Assembly (NCBI GenBank): GCA_934670115.1
Contig: CAKUOV010000006.1
Coordinates: 1-64,000, forward strand
From: an uncultured Eggerthellaceae bacterium
GTDB taxonomy: Bacteria > Actinomycetota > Coriobacteriia > Coriobacteriales > Eggerthellaceae
Reading direction: 5' to 3'
Length of the DNA: 64,000 nt
This document shows, piece by piece, positions 35,169 through 44,460 of the stretch. Within the stretch, counting starts at the first letter, position 1, and every line of letters begins with the position of its first letter. The translations under genes and the position numbers were made by a program. A model generated the notes under the pieces. It did not search any database, had not been told where the DNA came from, and saw only the letters and a program-made list of their open reading frames with translations.

Positions 35169-35492
35169 ATGGACATCGAAGAACTCACGTTTGACCAGCA
35201 CGGACTTATTCCCTGCATCGTGCAAGACGCGCAGGATAACGCCGTGCTCATGATGGCGTGGATGAATGCCGAATCGATCCGTCGCACGTTGGATACGAAA
35301 ACCACCTGGTTTTGGTCGCGCAGCCGTCAGGAGTATTGGAATAAAGGTGCCACGTCGGGTAACTTTCAGCATCTGGTTGAGCTGCGCTATGACTGCGATG
35401 CCGACTGCCTTCTTGCGCTGGTGAATCCCGATGGCCCCGCGTGCCATACCGGCGCGCGCAGCTGCTTTTATCGCACGCTTCAGGCGGAGTAG
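35169..35492 (+). CDS. hisI: Phosphoribosyl-AMP cyclohydrolase
   Basis: This 107-residue protein matches HisI, which opens the adenine ring of PR-AMP in histidine synthesis. The family motifs WFWSRSRQEYWNKG, YDCDADCLL and CHTGARSCFY are all present and supply the metal-binding Asp and Cys residues. GAAAGGA lies seven bases before the ATG at 35169. No other histidine gene is near, and no HisE (PR-ATP pyrophosphatase) domain is fused. It stands alone after the formate dehydrogenase genes. Confidence 0.93.
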   Translation: MDIEELTFDQHGLIPCIVQDAQDNAVLMMAWMNAESIRRTLDTKTTWFWSRSRQEYWNKGATSGNFQHLVELRYDCDADCLLALVNPDGPACHTGARSCFYRTLQAE

Positions 35493-35654
35493 GCGGTATC
35501 CTGGGATGTCCCCCTGGGCGAGCGACGCCCGTCTGCAGCGCCTCCCGCACTGCCTCTGAGCCAGTGCGCCTCCTTGCCATTGGATCTTTTGCTCGTCCAT
35601 AAAATAATCTTATTTTTAACAAGATTGTAATAATGAAAACACGCTATACCCACA

Positions 35655-35690
35655 GCGGCGGAAAGTAACGATTTTTCCGCCGCCTTTTTT
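35655..35690 (+). terminator. Intrinsic terminator after hisI
   Basis: GCGGCGGAAA (35655-35664) pairs perfectly with TTTCCGCCGC (35674-35683), followed by C and six T. The gap 35493-35937 is otherwise AT-rich leader for cooS with no gene. Confidence 0.85.
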
Positions 35691-35937
35691 CGCCCTTAAT
35701 TCGCAAGATTGTGCAATTTCTGTCAAGATTGGAGAAAAGTCCTGATGGAAACCGCGAGTAGTACGAAATCCCATTTAATAACACGATTTTGACCTCAAGC
35801 CATAATTGCAGGTAAAAATCAGAAACTTGACCAATTTCAAACCCCCCGATAATCTGACCTAAATACTTTCCGTGGGGGAAAGTAGGCAAAATTCTTAATC
35901 GGGTTTGCTGTGAGAAAAAGAGAGTTGAGGTGGTCCT

Positions 35938-37830
35938 TTGTCTTGGGACATTCTTATTCCGAACGAGGAGATGGAAGCTGCGACAACCCGTCTTCTTGAG
36001 TCTGCGGAGCTTGTTGGCGCGGACACCTACCAGGCTCGTACTGCTGCTCAGGGTACCCACTGCAAGATTGGCGAGCAAGGCTTGTGCTGCCGCATCTGCT
36101 CTATGGGCCCCTGCCGCATTACCGCTAAATCGCCGCGAGGCATTTGCGGTTGCGATGCCGATGGCGTAGTTGGCCGTAACTACCTGCGTTTCACTGCCGG
36201 CGGTTCTGCGACGCACTCTGACCACGGTCGTTCCATTGCCATGACGCTGTACCGCAGCTCTGCTGGTGGCGACTATCCCGTCAAGGACGAAGAGAAGCTG
36301 AAGCGCATCGCTGAAGAGTGGGACATCGAGGTCGAGGGTCGCGACATCTATGACATTGCTCACGAAGTTGCTCTGACCGGTCTTGAGGAATTCGGCAAGC
36401 CCTTTGGCCGCCTTCGCTTCCTGAAGCGCGCCCCCGAGGCTCGTCAGAAGATCTGGCGTGAGAACAAGCTGTCTCCCCGCGCTATCGACCGCGAAGTTTC
36501 TCAGTCCCTGCATATGACGCACATGGGCTGCTCGTCCATGCCTGAAGCGCTGGTTCATCAGTCCCTGCGTGCTGGCCTGGCCGACGGCTGGGGCGGTTCC
36601 ATGATCGGCACCGAGTTCTCCGACATCCTGTTCGGTACTCCGAAGCCCCTTGACACCACTGCTAACCTGGGCGTTATGGACAAGGACATGGTCAACATCG
36701 TTGTTCATGGTCACGATCCTTCGCTGTCCGAAATGGTTGTGTACTACGCAAACGACCCCGAGATGATCGCTCATGCCAAGGAAGTTGGCGCAAAGGGCAT
36801 CAACGTTTGCGGCGTGTGCTGCACCTCCAACGAAGTGGCCATGCGTCACGGCATTCCTATGGCTGGTAACTTCCTGCAGCAGGAAAACGTGGTTCTTACG
36901 GGCGCTTGCGAAGCTATTGTTGTTGACGTTCAGTGCATTTTCCCTGCTCTGGGCCCCCTGTCCAAGTGCTTCCACACGAAGTTCATCACCACCAGTAACG
37001 CGGCTCGTATGCCTGAGTCCGACTTCATTGAGTTCAAGGACACCACGGCAGCTGAATCTGCAAAGAAGATCGTGCGCCTGGCTGTTGACAACTTCAAGAA
37101 CCGCAAGCCGGAACTGGTTCATATTCCCGACTTGGTCTCCAAGGCTACGGTTGGCTACTCCGTTGAGGCAATCTACGATACGCTGGACACCGTTGCGAAC
37201 TCCCACATCGATGAGTTCCAGACCATGATTCCGCTGATTGACTGCATTCGCTCCGGCGTTATCCGCGGCGCGGTTGCCATGGTTGGCTGCAACAACCCCA
37301 AGGTGCGTCCCGACTACGCTCACATTGAGCTCATGAAGAAACTGCTTGCAAACGACATTCTGGTTATCGTTTCTGGCTGCTCCGCTCAGGCTGCGGCGAA
37401 GGCCGGCCTTATGGACAAGGAAGCGGGCAAGTACTGCGGCGAAGGCCTCAAGCGCGTATGCCGTTTGGCCAACATTCCGCCGGTTTTGCACATGGGTTCC
37501 TGCGTTGACATTTCCCGTATGATGGTTCTTGCGTCCGACATTGCAAACGACTGGAAGATTGAGATTTCCGACATTCCTCTGGTTGGCTGCGCTCCTGAAT
37601 GGATGTCCGAGAAGGCTGTTTCCATTGGCAACTATGTTGTTGCAACGGGTATCGACACCTATCTGGGCATCGATCCTTACACCGACGGCTCCAAGGGCAT
37701 TGTTGGCCTGCTGCAGGGCGACATTGACAAATGGGTTGGCGCTAAGTTCACCGTTGAGAAGGATATCGATAAGCTGGGCGATTTGATGATCGAGCGCATT
37801 GAAGAGAAGCGTGCTCACCTGAACATCTAA
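35938..37830 (+). CDS. cooS: Carbon monoxide dehydrogenase catalytic subunit
   Basis: This 630-residue protein has the full CooS layout. N-terminal CKIGEQGLCCRICSMGPCRI holds the D- and B-cluster Cys. C-cluster ligands are in VHGHDPSL, NVCGVCCTSN, VDVQCIFPAL, VSGCSAQAAA and HMGSCVDISR. It interconverts CO2 and CO. The start is TTG at 35938 with GAGGTGG upstream; no ATG fits. It is followed by cooC and acsB, so CO made here should feed acetyl-CoA synthase. Confidence 0.95.
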   Translation: MSWDILIPNEEMEAATTRLLESAELVGADTYQARTAAQGTHCKIGEQGLCCRICSMGPCRITAKSPRGICGCDADGVVGRNYLRFTAGGSATHSDHGRSIAMTLYRSSAGGDYPVKDEEKLKRIAEEWDIEVEGRDIYDIAHEVALTGLEEFGKPFGRLRFLKRAPEARQKIWRENKLSPRAIDREVSQSLHMTHMGCSSMPEALVHQSLRAGLADGWGGSMIGTEFSDILFGTPKPLDTTANLGVMDKDMVNIVVHGHDPSLSEMVVYYANDPEMIAHAKEVGAKGINVCGVCCTSNEVAMRHGIPMAGNFLQQENVVLTGACEAIVVDVQCIFPALGPLSKCFHTKFITTSNAARMPESDFIEFKDTTAAESAKKIVRLAVDNFKNRKPELVHIPDLVSKATVGYSVEAIYDTLDTVANSHIDEFQTMIPLIDCIRSGVIRGAVAMVGCNNPKVRPDYAHIELMKKLLANDILVIVSGCSAQAAAKAGLMDKEAGKYCGEGLKRVCRLANIPPVLHMGSCVDISRMMVLASDIANDWKIEISDIPLVGCAPEWMSEKAVSIGNYVVATGIDTYLGIDPYTDGSKGIVGLLQGDIDKWVGAKFTVEKDIDKLGDLMIERIEEKRAHLNI

Positions 37831-37945
37831 GAGCCAACGTATCGAAGGGCACGAAGCGCGAAGGCGCGTGCGAGCACGAGTGCGAGATGCAAAGTACGCG
37901 ACTAAAAGTAAGTAAAGCACGAAGGAAGCATTGAAGGAAGCGACT

Positions 37946-38710
37946 ATGAAGGTAGCGATTACAGGTAAAGGCGGCGTGGGCAAGACCACGTTATCGTCAA
38001 CCCTTGCGCGTATGTACGCGCAGGAGGGGCGTCCCGTTCTTGCTGTTGACGTTGACCCCGATGCCAACCTTGGTTTGGCGCTGGGCTTTTCCATGGAGGA
38101 AGTAAACAGCATTACGCCTATCTCCAAAATGCGCAAGCTGGTGGAAGAGCGCACGGGTGCAAACGACGCTAACAAGTTCTTCAAGCTAAACCCTCAGGTC
38201 AGCGATATTCCCGACACGTATGCTCACGAGCGTAATGGCGTAAAGCTGCTGGTCATGGGAACCGTTGAAACGGGCGGTGCGGGGTGTGTGTGCCCCGAGC
38301 ATGTCATGATCAAGTCTATTCTTTCAAGCTTGACGTATCGCAAAGACGACGTGGTGATTATGGACATGGAAGCCGGTCTGGAGCATTTGGCTCGCGGCAC
38401 GGCTGCCAACATGGATCAGTTCATCGTTGTTGTTGAGCCGGGTGCCCGCAGCATCCAGACGTACGAGAAAGTCAAGCAGCTTGCGGCAGATATCGGCGTT
38501 ACAAAAGTCAACGTTGTTGCCAACAAAGTTCGTAGCGACGAAGATAGAGAGTATCTGCGCGCTCATATTCCCGAAGATGCTCTGCTGGGATTCCTTCCGT
38601 ATTCGAGCGATGTCATCGATGCCGATCGCAACGGTGAGTCACCCTTCGATTACAGCCCTGAACTCGTAGAAGAGGTCAGGCGCATTAAGCAACGTATGGA
38701 AAACGCATAG
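37946..38710 (+). CDS. cooC: CO dehydrogenase nickel-insertion ATPase CooC
   Basis: This 254-residue protein has a deviant Walker A GKGGVGKTT at 7-15 and the metal-binding Cys-x-Cys in GAGCVCPEH, both typical of CooC, which helps load nickel into CooS (and, as AcsF-like paralogues, into AcsB). I chose ATG 37946 because GGAAG lies six bases before it; an in-frame TTG at 37931 is less likely. It sits between cooS and acsB and could serve both. Confidence 0.92.
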   Translation: MKVAITGKGGVGKTTLSSTLARMYAQEGRPVLAVDVDPDANLGLALGFSMEEVNSITPISKMRKLVEERTGANDANKFFKLNPQVSDIPDTYAHERNGVKLLVMGTVETGGAGCVCPEHVMIKSILSSLTYRKDDVVIMDMEAGLEHLARGTAANMDQFIVVVEPGARSIQTYEKVKQLAADIGVTKVNVVANKVRSDEDREYLRAHIPEDALLGFLPYSSDVIDADRNGESPFDYSPELVEEVRRIKQRMENA

Positions 38711-38740
38711 ATTGCATAGATTGATAGCAAAGGAAATCAT

Positions 38741-40879
38741 ATGAAATTTTTTGACAGGATTTTCCATGGCTCCAACGATATCTTCTCTGTTGCCACCAAG
38801 GCAGTAGATGCAGCTATCGCTGAGTATGGTGAAGACGCCCCTATGCAGATGCCTGACACCGCATACAACATGTCGTGCCAGCTGGCTTACTCGGGGCAGA
38901 AGGTTCTCAAGCTGAAGGACCTCAAGACTGCTTTGGCAACCATCAATGCCATGAACACGCGCGATCAGCGCACCGACGCCATCTTCAAGGCTGGCATTGG
39001 CACCGCTATGGCTGGCGAAATCATTGAAGCCGTGAAGTACGTGAACAACCCCACGCCGTACGAGGGCACGAAGTATCACGGCCACTTCTCCGACGCTGAA
39101 GTGCGTGAGCTGGGCGTGCCGTTGGTTACCAACGACATTCCGGGCTTCGTTGTTATCATCGATCCCGCTCCCTCTGACAAGGAAGCATGCGACTTGATTC
39201 GCGGTTATCAGGAGCGCGGTATCTTCGTGTTCTTGGTGGGCGACATCATTGATCAGGCCGAGCGCATGGGCATTGAGCTGGGCTTTCATGTTCGTGTCGT
39301 AGGCGTTGGCCCCGATATCTGGGCTGTTAGCCACGTTGTGTCCTTCTGCGTGCGCGCCGCTATGATCTTCGGTGCCATCGAGGGCGGCGACTGGGACGGC
39401 TTCATGGAGTACACGTTTGTGCGTCTGCACGCTTTCGTGAACGCGTTTGCCCCGGTAAACGATCGTACGTTGGCGTTCGGCGCGGGCGCTGTGGCCATGG
39501 GCTTCCCGGTTATCACGAACGACATGAACTACATTCGCCCCATTCCGAAGACCATCTTGCTGCAGCCTAACACGAAGGCATTCATCGAGACGTCTTTGGA
39601 AGCACGCGACATCCATATCAAGATCACGAAGATCGACATTCCCGTTGCGTACTCCACCGCATTCGAAGGCGAAATCATCCGTCGTCCCGACATGCAGGTT
39701 GAAATCGACGGCTCCCGCCTGGACTGCTTCGAACTTGTTGAAATCAAGGACACCAAGGAAATCGACGATCACTCCATCATCGTTGAGGGCCCCGATTTCG
39801 ACGACGTTCCCGCGGGCACCAAGATGAACGCTGCGTTCATCGTAGAAGTGGGCGGCAAGAACGTTTCCCCCGACTTCGCTTCCGTTTTCGAGCGCAAGAT
39901 CCACGCATACTTGAACTGCGCAAGCGGCGTTATGCACACCGGTCAGCGCGACATGATCCGCATCCGCGTGAGCAAGGACGACTACGAAGCCGGCTTCCGT
40001 TTGAAGCACTTGGGCGAGATTCTGTACGCCAAGATCAAGGGCGACCACGATGCCATTATCGAGAAGGCGCAGGTGCGCATTTACACCGAGCCCGAGAAGT
40101 GCAAAGAGCTGCGCGCTTACGCGAACACTGTGTTCGATGCACGTGACGAGCGTCTGGGCAGCTTGACCGACGAAACGGTGGAGAACTTCTACACCTGCAT
40201 TCTGTGCCAGTCCTTCAGCCCCAGCCACGTATGCATTGTTACCCCCGAGCGCTTGGGTCTGTGCGGCGCGGTGTCTTGGCTTGACGCGAAGGCATCCAAC
40301 GAGCTGGATCCCAACGGTCCGTGCCAGATTGTTCCTCACGAGAAGTGCATCGACGAGCGTATTGGCGCCTTCGAAGACGTTAACGATGCTGTTCGCAAGT
40401 ACTCCAACGGCGCACTTGAGCAGGTTACGCTGTACTCCATTCTGGAAGACCCCATGACTTCCTGCGGTTGCTTCGAGTGCATTTGCGGTATTGAGCCTAT
40501 GACCAGCGGTTTCGTTATTACTACGCGTGACCACGTGGGCATGACTCCCTTGGGCATGACGTTCTCTGAAATGGCTTCCATGACTGGCGGCGGCGTGCAG
40601 ACCCCGGGCTACATGGGCCACGGCAAGCACTTCATTGCCTCCAAGAAGTTCCTGAAGGCCGAAGGCGGCATTGCGCGCGTTGTGTGGATGCCTGCTTCCT
40701 TGAAGGAGCAGCTGGCCGACAAGATTAACGCCACGGCTAAAGAGCTTTACGGCATTGACAACTACATTGACATGATTCCCGACGAGAACGACATGCAGGA
40801 TCCGGGCGACCCCGCTGAACTGTATGAAGTTCTGACCGCAAAGAATCATCCCGTTTTGGGTATGGAGCCGCTTCTGTAG
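38741..40879 (+). CDS. acsB: CO-methylating acetyl-CoA synthase
   Basis: This 712-residue protein matches bacterial AcsB in length (about 730) and has all three domains. The A-cluster Cys are seen in CILCQSFSPSHVC and LGLCGAVSW, and the distal nickel motif is Cys-Gly-Cys in TSCGCFEC. It joins CO, a corrinoid-bound methyl group and CoA into acetyl-CoA. It lies 30 bases after cooC. The corrinoid protein subunits (acsC, acsD) and methyltransferase acsE are not in this window. Confidence 0.95.
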   Translation: MKFFDRIFHGSNDIFSVATKAVDAAIAEYGEDAPMQMPDTAYNMSCQLAYSGQKVLKLKDLKTALATINAMNTRDQRTDAIFKAGIGTAMAGEIIEAVKYVNNPTPYEGTKYHGHFSDAEVRELGVPLVTNDIPGFVVIIDPAPSDKEACDLIRGYQERGIFVFLVGDIIDQAERMGIELGFHVRVVGVGPDIWAVSHVVSFCVRAAMIFGAIEGGDWDGFMEYTFVRLHAFVNAFAPVNDRTLAFGAGAVAMGFPVITNDMNYIRPIPKTILLQPNTKAFIETSLEARDIHIKITKIDIPVAYSTAFEGEIIRRPDMQVEIDGSRLDCFELVEIKDTKEIDDHSIIVEGPDFDDVPAGTKMNAAFIVEVGGKNVSPDFASVFERKIHAYLNCASGVMHTGQRDMIRIRVSKDDYEAGFRLKHLGEILYAKIKGDHDAIIEKAQVRIYTEPEKCKELRAYANTVFDARDERLGSLTDETVENFYTCILCQSFSPSHVCIVTPERLGLCGAVSWLDAKASNELDPNGPCQIVPHEKCIDERIGAFEDVNDAVRKYSNGALEQVTLYSILEDPMTSCGCFECICGIEPMTSGFVITTRDHVGMTPLGMTFSEMASMTGGGVQTPGYMGHGKHFIASKKFLKAEGGIARVVWMPASLKEQLADKINATAKELYGIDNYIDMIPDENDMQDPGDPAELYEVLTAKNHPVLGMEPLL

Positions 40880-40975
40880 GCTTTTGCGGATTTCGCGTGC
40901 CATGCAAGACGAACGCATCAAGGGCATGGCACGCAATCCTTGAGTTTCTTTTGCGCCACAAATCCGATTTTTTTG

Positions 40976-41008
40976 AAGCCGTCTCGCGCACAAGCGAGGC
41001 GGCTTTTT
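40976..41008 (+). terminator. Intrinsic terminator after acsB
   Basis: AAGCCGTCTCGC (40976-40987) pairs with GCGAGGCGGCTT (40994-41005) with one wobble, followed by TTTTT. The rest of the 40880-41188 gap should carry the promoter for the transaldolase gene; no gene is seen. Confidence 0.85.
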
Positions 41009-41188
41009 GATGATAAACCCCCTCTTTGAGAAAATTTCCCCTGTATTCAGCATGTTTTGCGTTACTATAAGCAAATATTCATAGTTCGCCCGCTTCGGGC
41101 TCTTCTTCCATCGAAATTCCCTGCAAGAATAAAGCTGAAGTGTGTCCTGGCGAACAAAAATCTGTAGCAAGTTTTTCAAGGAGGAACC

Positions 41189-41875
41189 GTGAAGTTTTTT
41201 CTGGACACTGCCGATTTAGCCGAAATCGAAGAGGCAGCAAGCTGGGGCGCGCTGGCGGGCGTGACCACGAATCCGTCGCTGTACGCGAAAATTGGCGGTA
41301 AGCTGAGCGACTTCAACAATCACATGAAGCGCATCTGCGAGATTGTTGGCCCGGATTGCCCCGTTTCTGCCGAAAGCGTTGCCATGACGCGTGACGAAAT
41401 TGTGCGCGACGGTCTGCAGCTGGCAGAGATTGCTCCCAACATCGTGGTGAAGATTCCGACGATGGTCGAAGGCCTGGCTGCCACGCGTGCATTGGCTGAT
41501 CAGGGCGTTCGCGTGAATATGACTTTGTGCTTCAGCGTTCCTCAGGCGTTGCTGGCCGCTCGTGCCGGCGCGCGCTACATTAGCCCGTTCATCGGCCGTT
41601 TCGATGACATTTCTCAAGATGGTCTGGCCGAAGTTGAGAACATCGTGACTGCTATCAGCAACTACGATTTCACCGGCAACACGGTTAATGGCGAGCAGAT
41701 TGAAATCATTGCTGCTTCGGTGCGCAGCGCCAACCATGTGACGCAATGTGCTCTGATGGGTGCTGATATCGCGACCGTGCCGTTCGGTGTCCTGCAGAAG
41801 ATGGTGAAGCATCCTTTGACTGATCGCGGCTTGGAGTCGTTCATGAAGGACTGGGAGAAAGTGCAGAACGCATAA
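41189..41875 (+). CDS. Transaldolase / fructose-6-phosphate aldolase family
   Basis: This 228-residue protein is of the short transaldolase (FSA/TalC) type. It begins MKFFLDTADLAEI, has the TTNPSL motif at 26-31, and has Lys88 in VVKIPT as the Schiff-base residue. The start is GTG with AGGAGGAA upstream. It moves a dihydroxyacetone unit in the pentose phosphate pathway; whether it acts as transaldolase or as aldolase cannot be told by sequence alone. Its stop codon abuts the ATG of rho with no gap. Confidence 0.92.
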   Translation: MKFFLDTADLAEIEEAASWGALAGVTTNPSLYAKIGGKLSDFNNHMKRICEIVGPDCPVSAESVAMTRDEIVRDGLQLAEIAPNIVVKIPTMVEGLAATRALADQGVRVNMTLCFSVPQALLAARAGARYISPFIGRFDDISQDGLAEVENIVTAISNYDFTGNTVNGEQIEIIAASVRSANHVTQCALMGADIATVPFGVLQKMVKHPLTDRGLESFMKDWEKVQNA

Positions 41876-44368
41876 ATGAGTGACGAACTCGAAACTGTCG
41901 TACCCGAATCTACTTCTGCGGATGCAGCGCCTGCTGCATCCGCGTTTGAGTCCGCACCTGCAAAACCTAAGCGCACCACAACACGTAAGAAAGCGGCTCC
42001 TGCTGTTGCAGCTGCCGATGCAAGTGACGGCGCCTCTGCGGCCGATGCTCCCGCTACCAAGGTTGCAACAGCTACCGTGGAGGGCGATGCTCCTGCCGCT
42101 AAGAAACCGGCAACGCGTAAGCGCACGACTGCTGCAAAGAAAACCCCTGCTAAGACGGCTGCTGCAGCGGATTCTGAGCTTGCGGTGAAGGCTGCCGCTG
42201 CTGAAGCGCCTGCGCCCGCTGCGCCTGCAGATGCGGCGGGGGAGACTGCACCGGCGGCTCCCAAGAAGCCCGCGGCTCGCAAGACAACCGCTACGCGTAC
42301 GCGTCGCAAGCCTGCCTCTGCTGAAGCGGAGAGCCCGGTCGTGGCAGAAACCGCACCTGAAGCGGCTGCCGGTGCCGCAAGCGCGTCTGAAGCCGCTACA
42401 GGGAGCGAATCTTCGCCTGCTGCTGCGCCCAATGCGGCCGCAAACGCATCCGAAGTGCCTGTCCGCACGCCGCGCACCCGTACGCGCACGAAAGCGGCTT
42501 CCACGGCTTCTGGTGCTCGTTCCGGCGCACGAAAGCCAGCTGCGTCCCGCACGAAAGCTGCTGCGCCTTCTTCCGATGCGGCGTCACTTGCTCCTATTGA
42601 GTTCAGCTCCGATGCTGATGTCATTGCCACGGAAACGTTGGCGGATCCTTCTCTTACCGCAGTTCAAGCTCATGCGGACAACGGTTCACCTGCGGCAGAA
42701 GTTCTTGCCGTTGAAGTGCTGGTGGCAGATGACCCCCAAAACGCTTCTTCCGAAATTCTAATTGAGGCATCCACGGAAGCCTCGGCTGCAGAAGGTTCCC
42801 TGGAACCTGCAACTCCGAATCGCGTCCGTCGTGAGCGCAATAATGGCGCCAACAACGGCGATCGCAACAATAACGAGCGCAACGGCAACAACAATAAAAA
42901 ACGCCCGAAGCAGAATCAAAATCAGAACCAGAACCAAGGTTCCTCCGATAAGAACAACGGCCAAAATCAGCAAAATCAGCAAGGCCAGAATAGCCAGAAT
43001 CAGAGCAAGAACAACAACAAGGGCGCTTTCGATCGCGATCATCGCCGTCAGCGTCGTCAGCATGGCAGCCGCGAGGTTTTGCCCAGTATTTCGCGTGATG
43101 AGCTTGCCGAGATGAAAGTGGGCGACCTGCGCGAAAAGGCTGCTGAGTACAGCATTGACGCATCGGGCTACCGCAAGGCCGAGCTGGTCGATGTCGTGTT
43201 CGAGGCGCTGTGCAAGGCCGAGGGCATCATTGAGGTCACGGGCATTCTGGACATCATGAACGATGGCTATGGCTTTTTGCGCACCAAGGGTTATCTGCCC
43301 AGCGAAGGCGATGCATATGTGAGCCTTTCCATCATTCGCCGCAATGGTCTGCGCAAAGGCGATTACGTAGTGGGTTTGACGCGCCCCGCGCAGGGCAACG
43401 AGAAATACGCTGCCATCCAGAAAGTCATTAGCGTGAACGATACTCCCGCCGATGAGCTGGGCGGACGCGTTCGCTTTGCCGATTTGACGCCGATTTATCC
43501 TGATGAGCGCTTGATCATGGAGCACGGTAAGAGCACCACCACAGCGCGCGTCATCGATTTGGTGTCGCCCATTGGCAAGGGACAGCGTGGTTTGATTGTG
43601 TCTCCGCCAAAAGCGGGCAAGACCACGGTTCTCAAAGATATTGCCGCTGCGATTTCTGCGAATAACCCCGAAGTCCACTTGATGTGCCTTCTGGTTGACG
43701 AACGCCCCGAAGAAGTGACCGACATGGAGCGCTCCATTAAGGGCGAAGTTATTTCTTCCACGTTCGATAAGCCGTGCGAAAATCATATTGCGGTGGCAGA
43801 GCTTGTTATCGAGCGTGCAAAACGCCTGGTAGAACAAGGGCGCGATGTAGTGATCCTGCTGGACTCCATCACGCGTTTGGCGCGCGCTTACAACATGGGC
43901 ACGCCCGCTTCGGGCCGCATCTTGTCCGGTGGTGTTGACTCGAGTGCTTTGTATCCGCCGAAACGCTTCCTGGGTGCCGCCCGCAACATTGAAAACGGCG
44001 GCAGCTTGACCATTTTGGGCACAGCATTGGTTGATACCGGCTCCAAGATGGACGAAGTTATCTTCGAAGAGTTCAAGGGCACGGGCAACATGGAGCTCAA
44101 GCTTGACCGCACGTTGGCCGATAAGCGCATCTTCCCCGCGATTGACCCCATTACATCGGGCACGCGTAAGGAAGAGCTGCTGCTTGATCCGCAAGAGGCG
44201 CCGCTTATCTGGGCTGTGCGCCGTGTTCTTGCAAACTTGAACAATACGGAGCGCGCGATGGATACTTTGGTAAAATCCATCAAGCAAACTGAAACGAACC
44301 AAGAATTCCTTATTCGCTTCGCGCGGAAGGCGCAAAATTCCTCGAAGCAGGATAGCTTGGATTTGTAA
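41876..44368 (+). CDS. rho: Transcription termination factor Rho with long disordered N-terminus
   Basis: This 830-residue Rho is about twice the usual 420. Residues 1-400 are low complexity: Ala/Pro/Lys-rich to about 315, then Asn/Gln/Arg-rich with runs such as NQNQNQ. The Rho N-domain starts near residue 405 (LAEMKVGDLREKAAE), the RNA-binding cold-shock-like part follows, and the ATPase P-loop PPKAGKTT lies near 577-584. Long inserts ahead of or within Rho are known in actinobacteria and may aid RNA binding or condensation. The start directly abuts the transaldolase stop, so translation is probably coupled. Confidence 0.93.
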   Translation: MSDELETVVPESTSADAAPAASAFESAPAKPKRTTTRKKAAPAVAAADASDGASAADAPATKVATATVEGDAPAAKKPATRKRTTAAKKTPAKTAAAADSELAVKAAAAEAPAPAAPADAAGETAPAAPKKPAARKTTATRTRRKPASAEAESPVVAETAPEAAAGAASASEAATGSESSPAAAPNAAANASEVPVRTPRTRTRTKAASTASGARSGARKPAASRTKAAAPSSDAASLAPIEFSSDADVIATETLADPSLTAVQAHADNGSPAAEVLAVEVLVADDPQNASSEILIEASTEASAAEGSLEPATPNRVRRERNNGANNGDRNNNERNGNNNKKRPKQNQNQNQNQGSSDKNNGQNQQNQQGQNSQNQSKNNNKGAFDRDHRRQRRQHGSREVLPSISRDELAEMKVGDLREKAAEYSIDASGYRKAELVDVVFEALCKAEGIIEVTGILDIMNDGYGFLRTKGYLPSEGDAYVSLSIIRRNGLRKGDYVVGLTRPAQGNEKYAAIQKVISVNDTPADELGGRVRFADLTPIYPDERLIMEHGKSTTTARVIDLVSPIGKGQRGLIVSPPKAGKTTVLKDIAAAISANNPEVHLMCLLVDERPEEVTDMERSIKGEVISSTFDKPCENHIAVAELVIERAKRLVEQGRDVVILLDSITRLARAYNMGTPASGRILSGGVDSSALYPPKRFLGAARNIENGGSLTILGTALVDTGSKMDEVIFEEFKGTGNMELKLDRTLADKRIFPAIDPITSGTRKEELLLDPQEAPLIWAVRRVLANLNNTERAMDTLVKSIKQTETNQEFLIRFARKAQNSSKQDSLDL

Positions 44369-44372
44369 GTTG

Positions 44373-44416
44373 AATCAGCGGGTCAGCGCGCTTGTTTGCA
44401 CGTTGGCCCGCTGATT
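44373..44416 (+). terminator. Hairpin after rho
   Basis: AATCAGCGGGTCA (44373-44385) pairs with TGGCCCGCTGATT (44404-44416) with one wobble. No T-run follows, so termination may be weak. Confidence 0.5.
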
Positions 44417-44460
44417 TGAATGACCAGGTAAGAACTGGATACCGGGCAAAAGGATAGAAT

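Noticed and set aside
35644..38184. An 846-codon minus-strand frame opposite cooS
   Set aside because: Same reason: shadow of a well-supported gene.
38639..41179. An 846-codon minus-strand frame opposite acsB
   Set aside because: It is antisense to a gene with all A-cluster motifs and shows no family of its own.
42758..44335. A 525-codon minus-strand frame opposite rho
   Set aside because: It contains a pseudo-hydrophobic run that comes from the antisense of the Asn/Gln-rich arm; no start signal.
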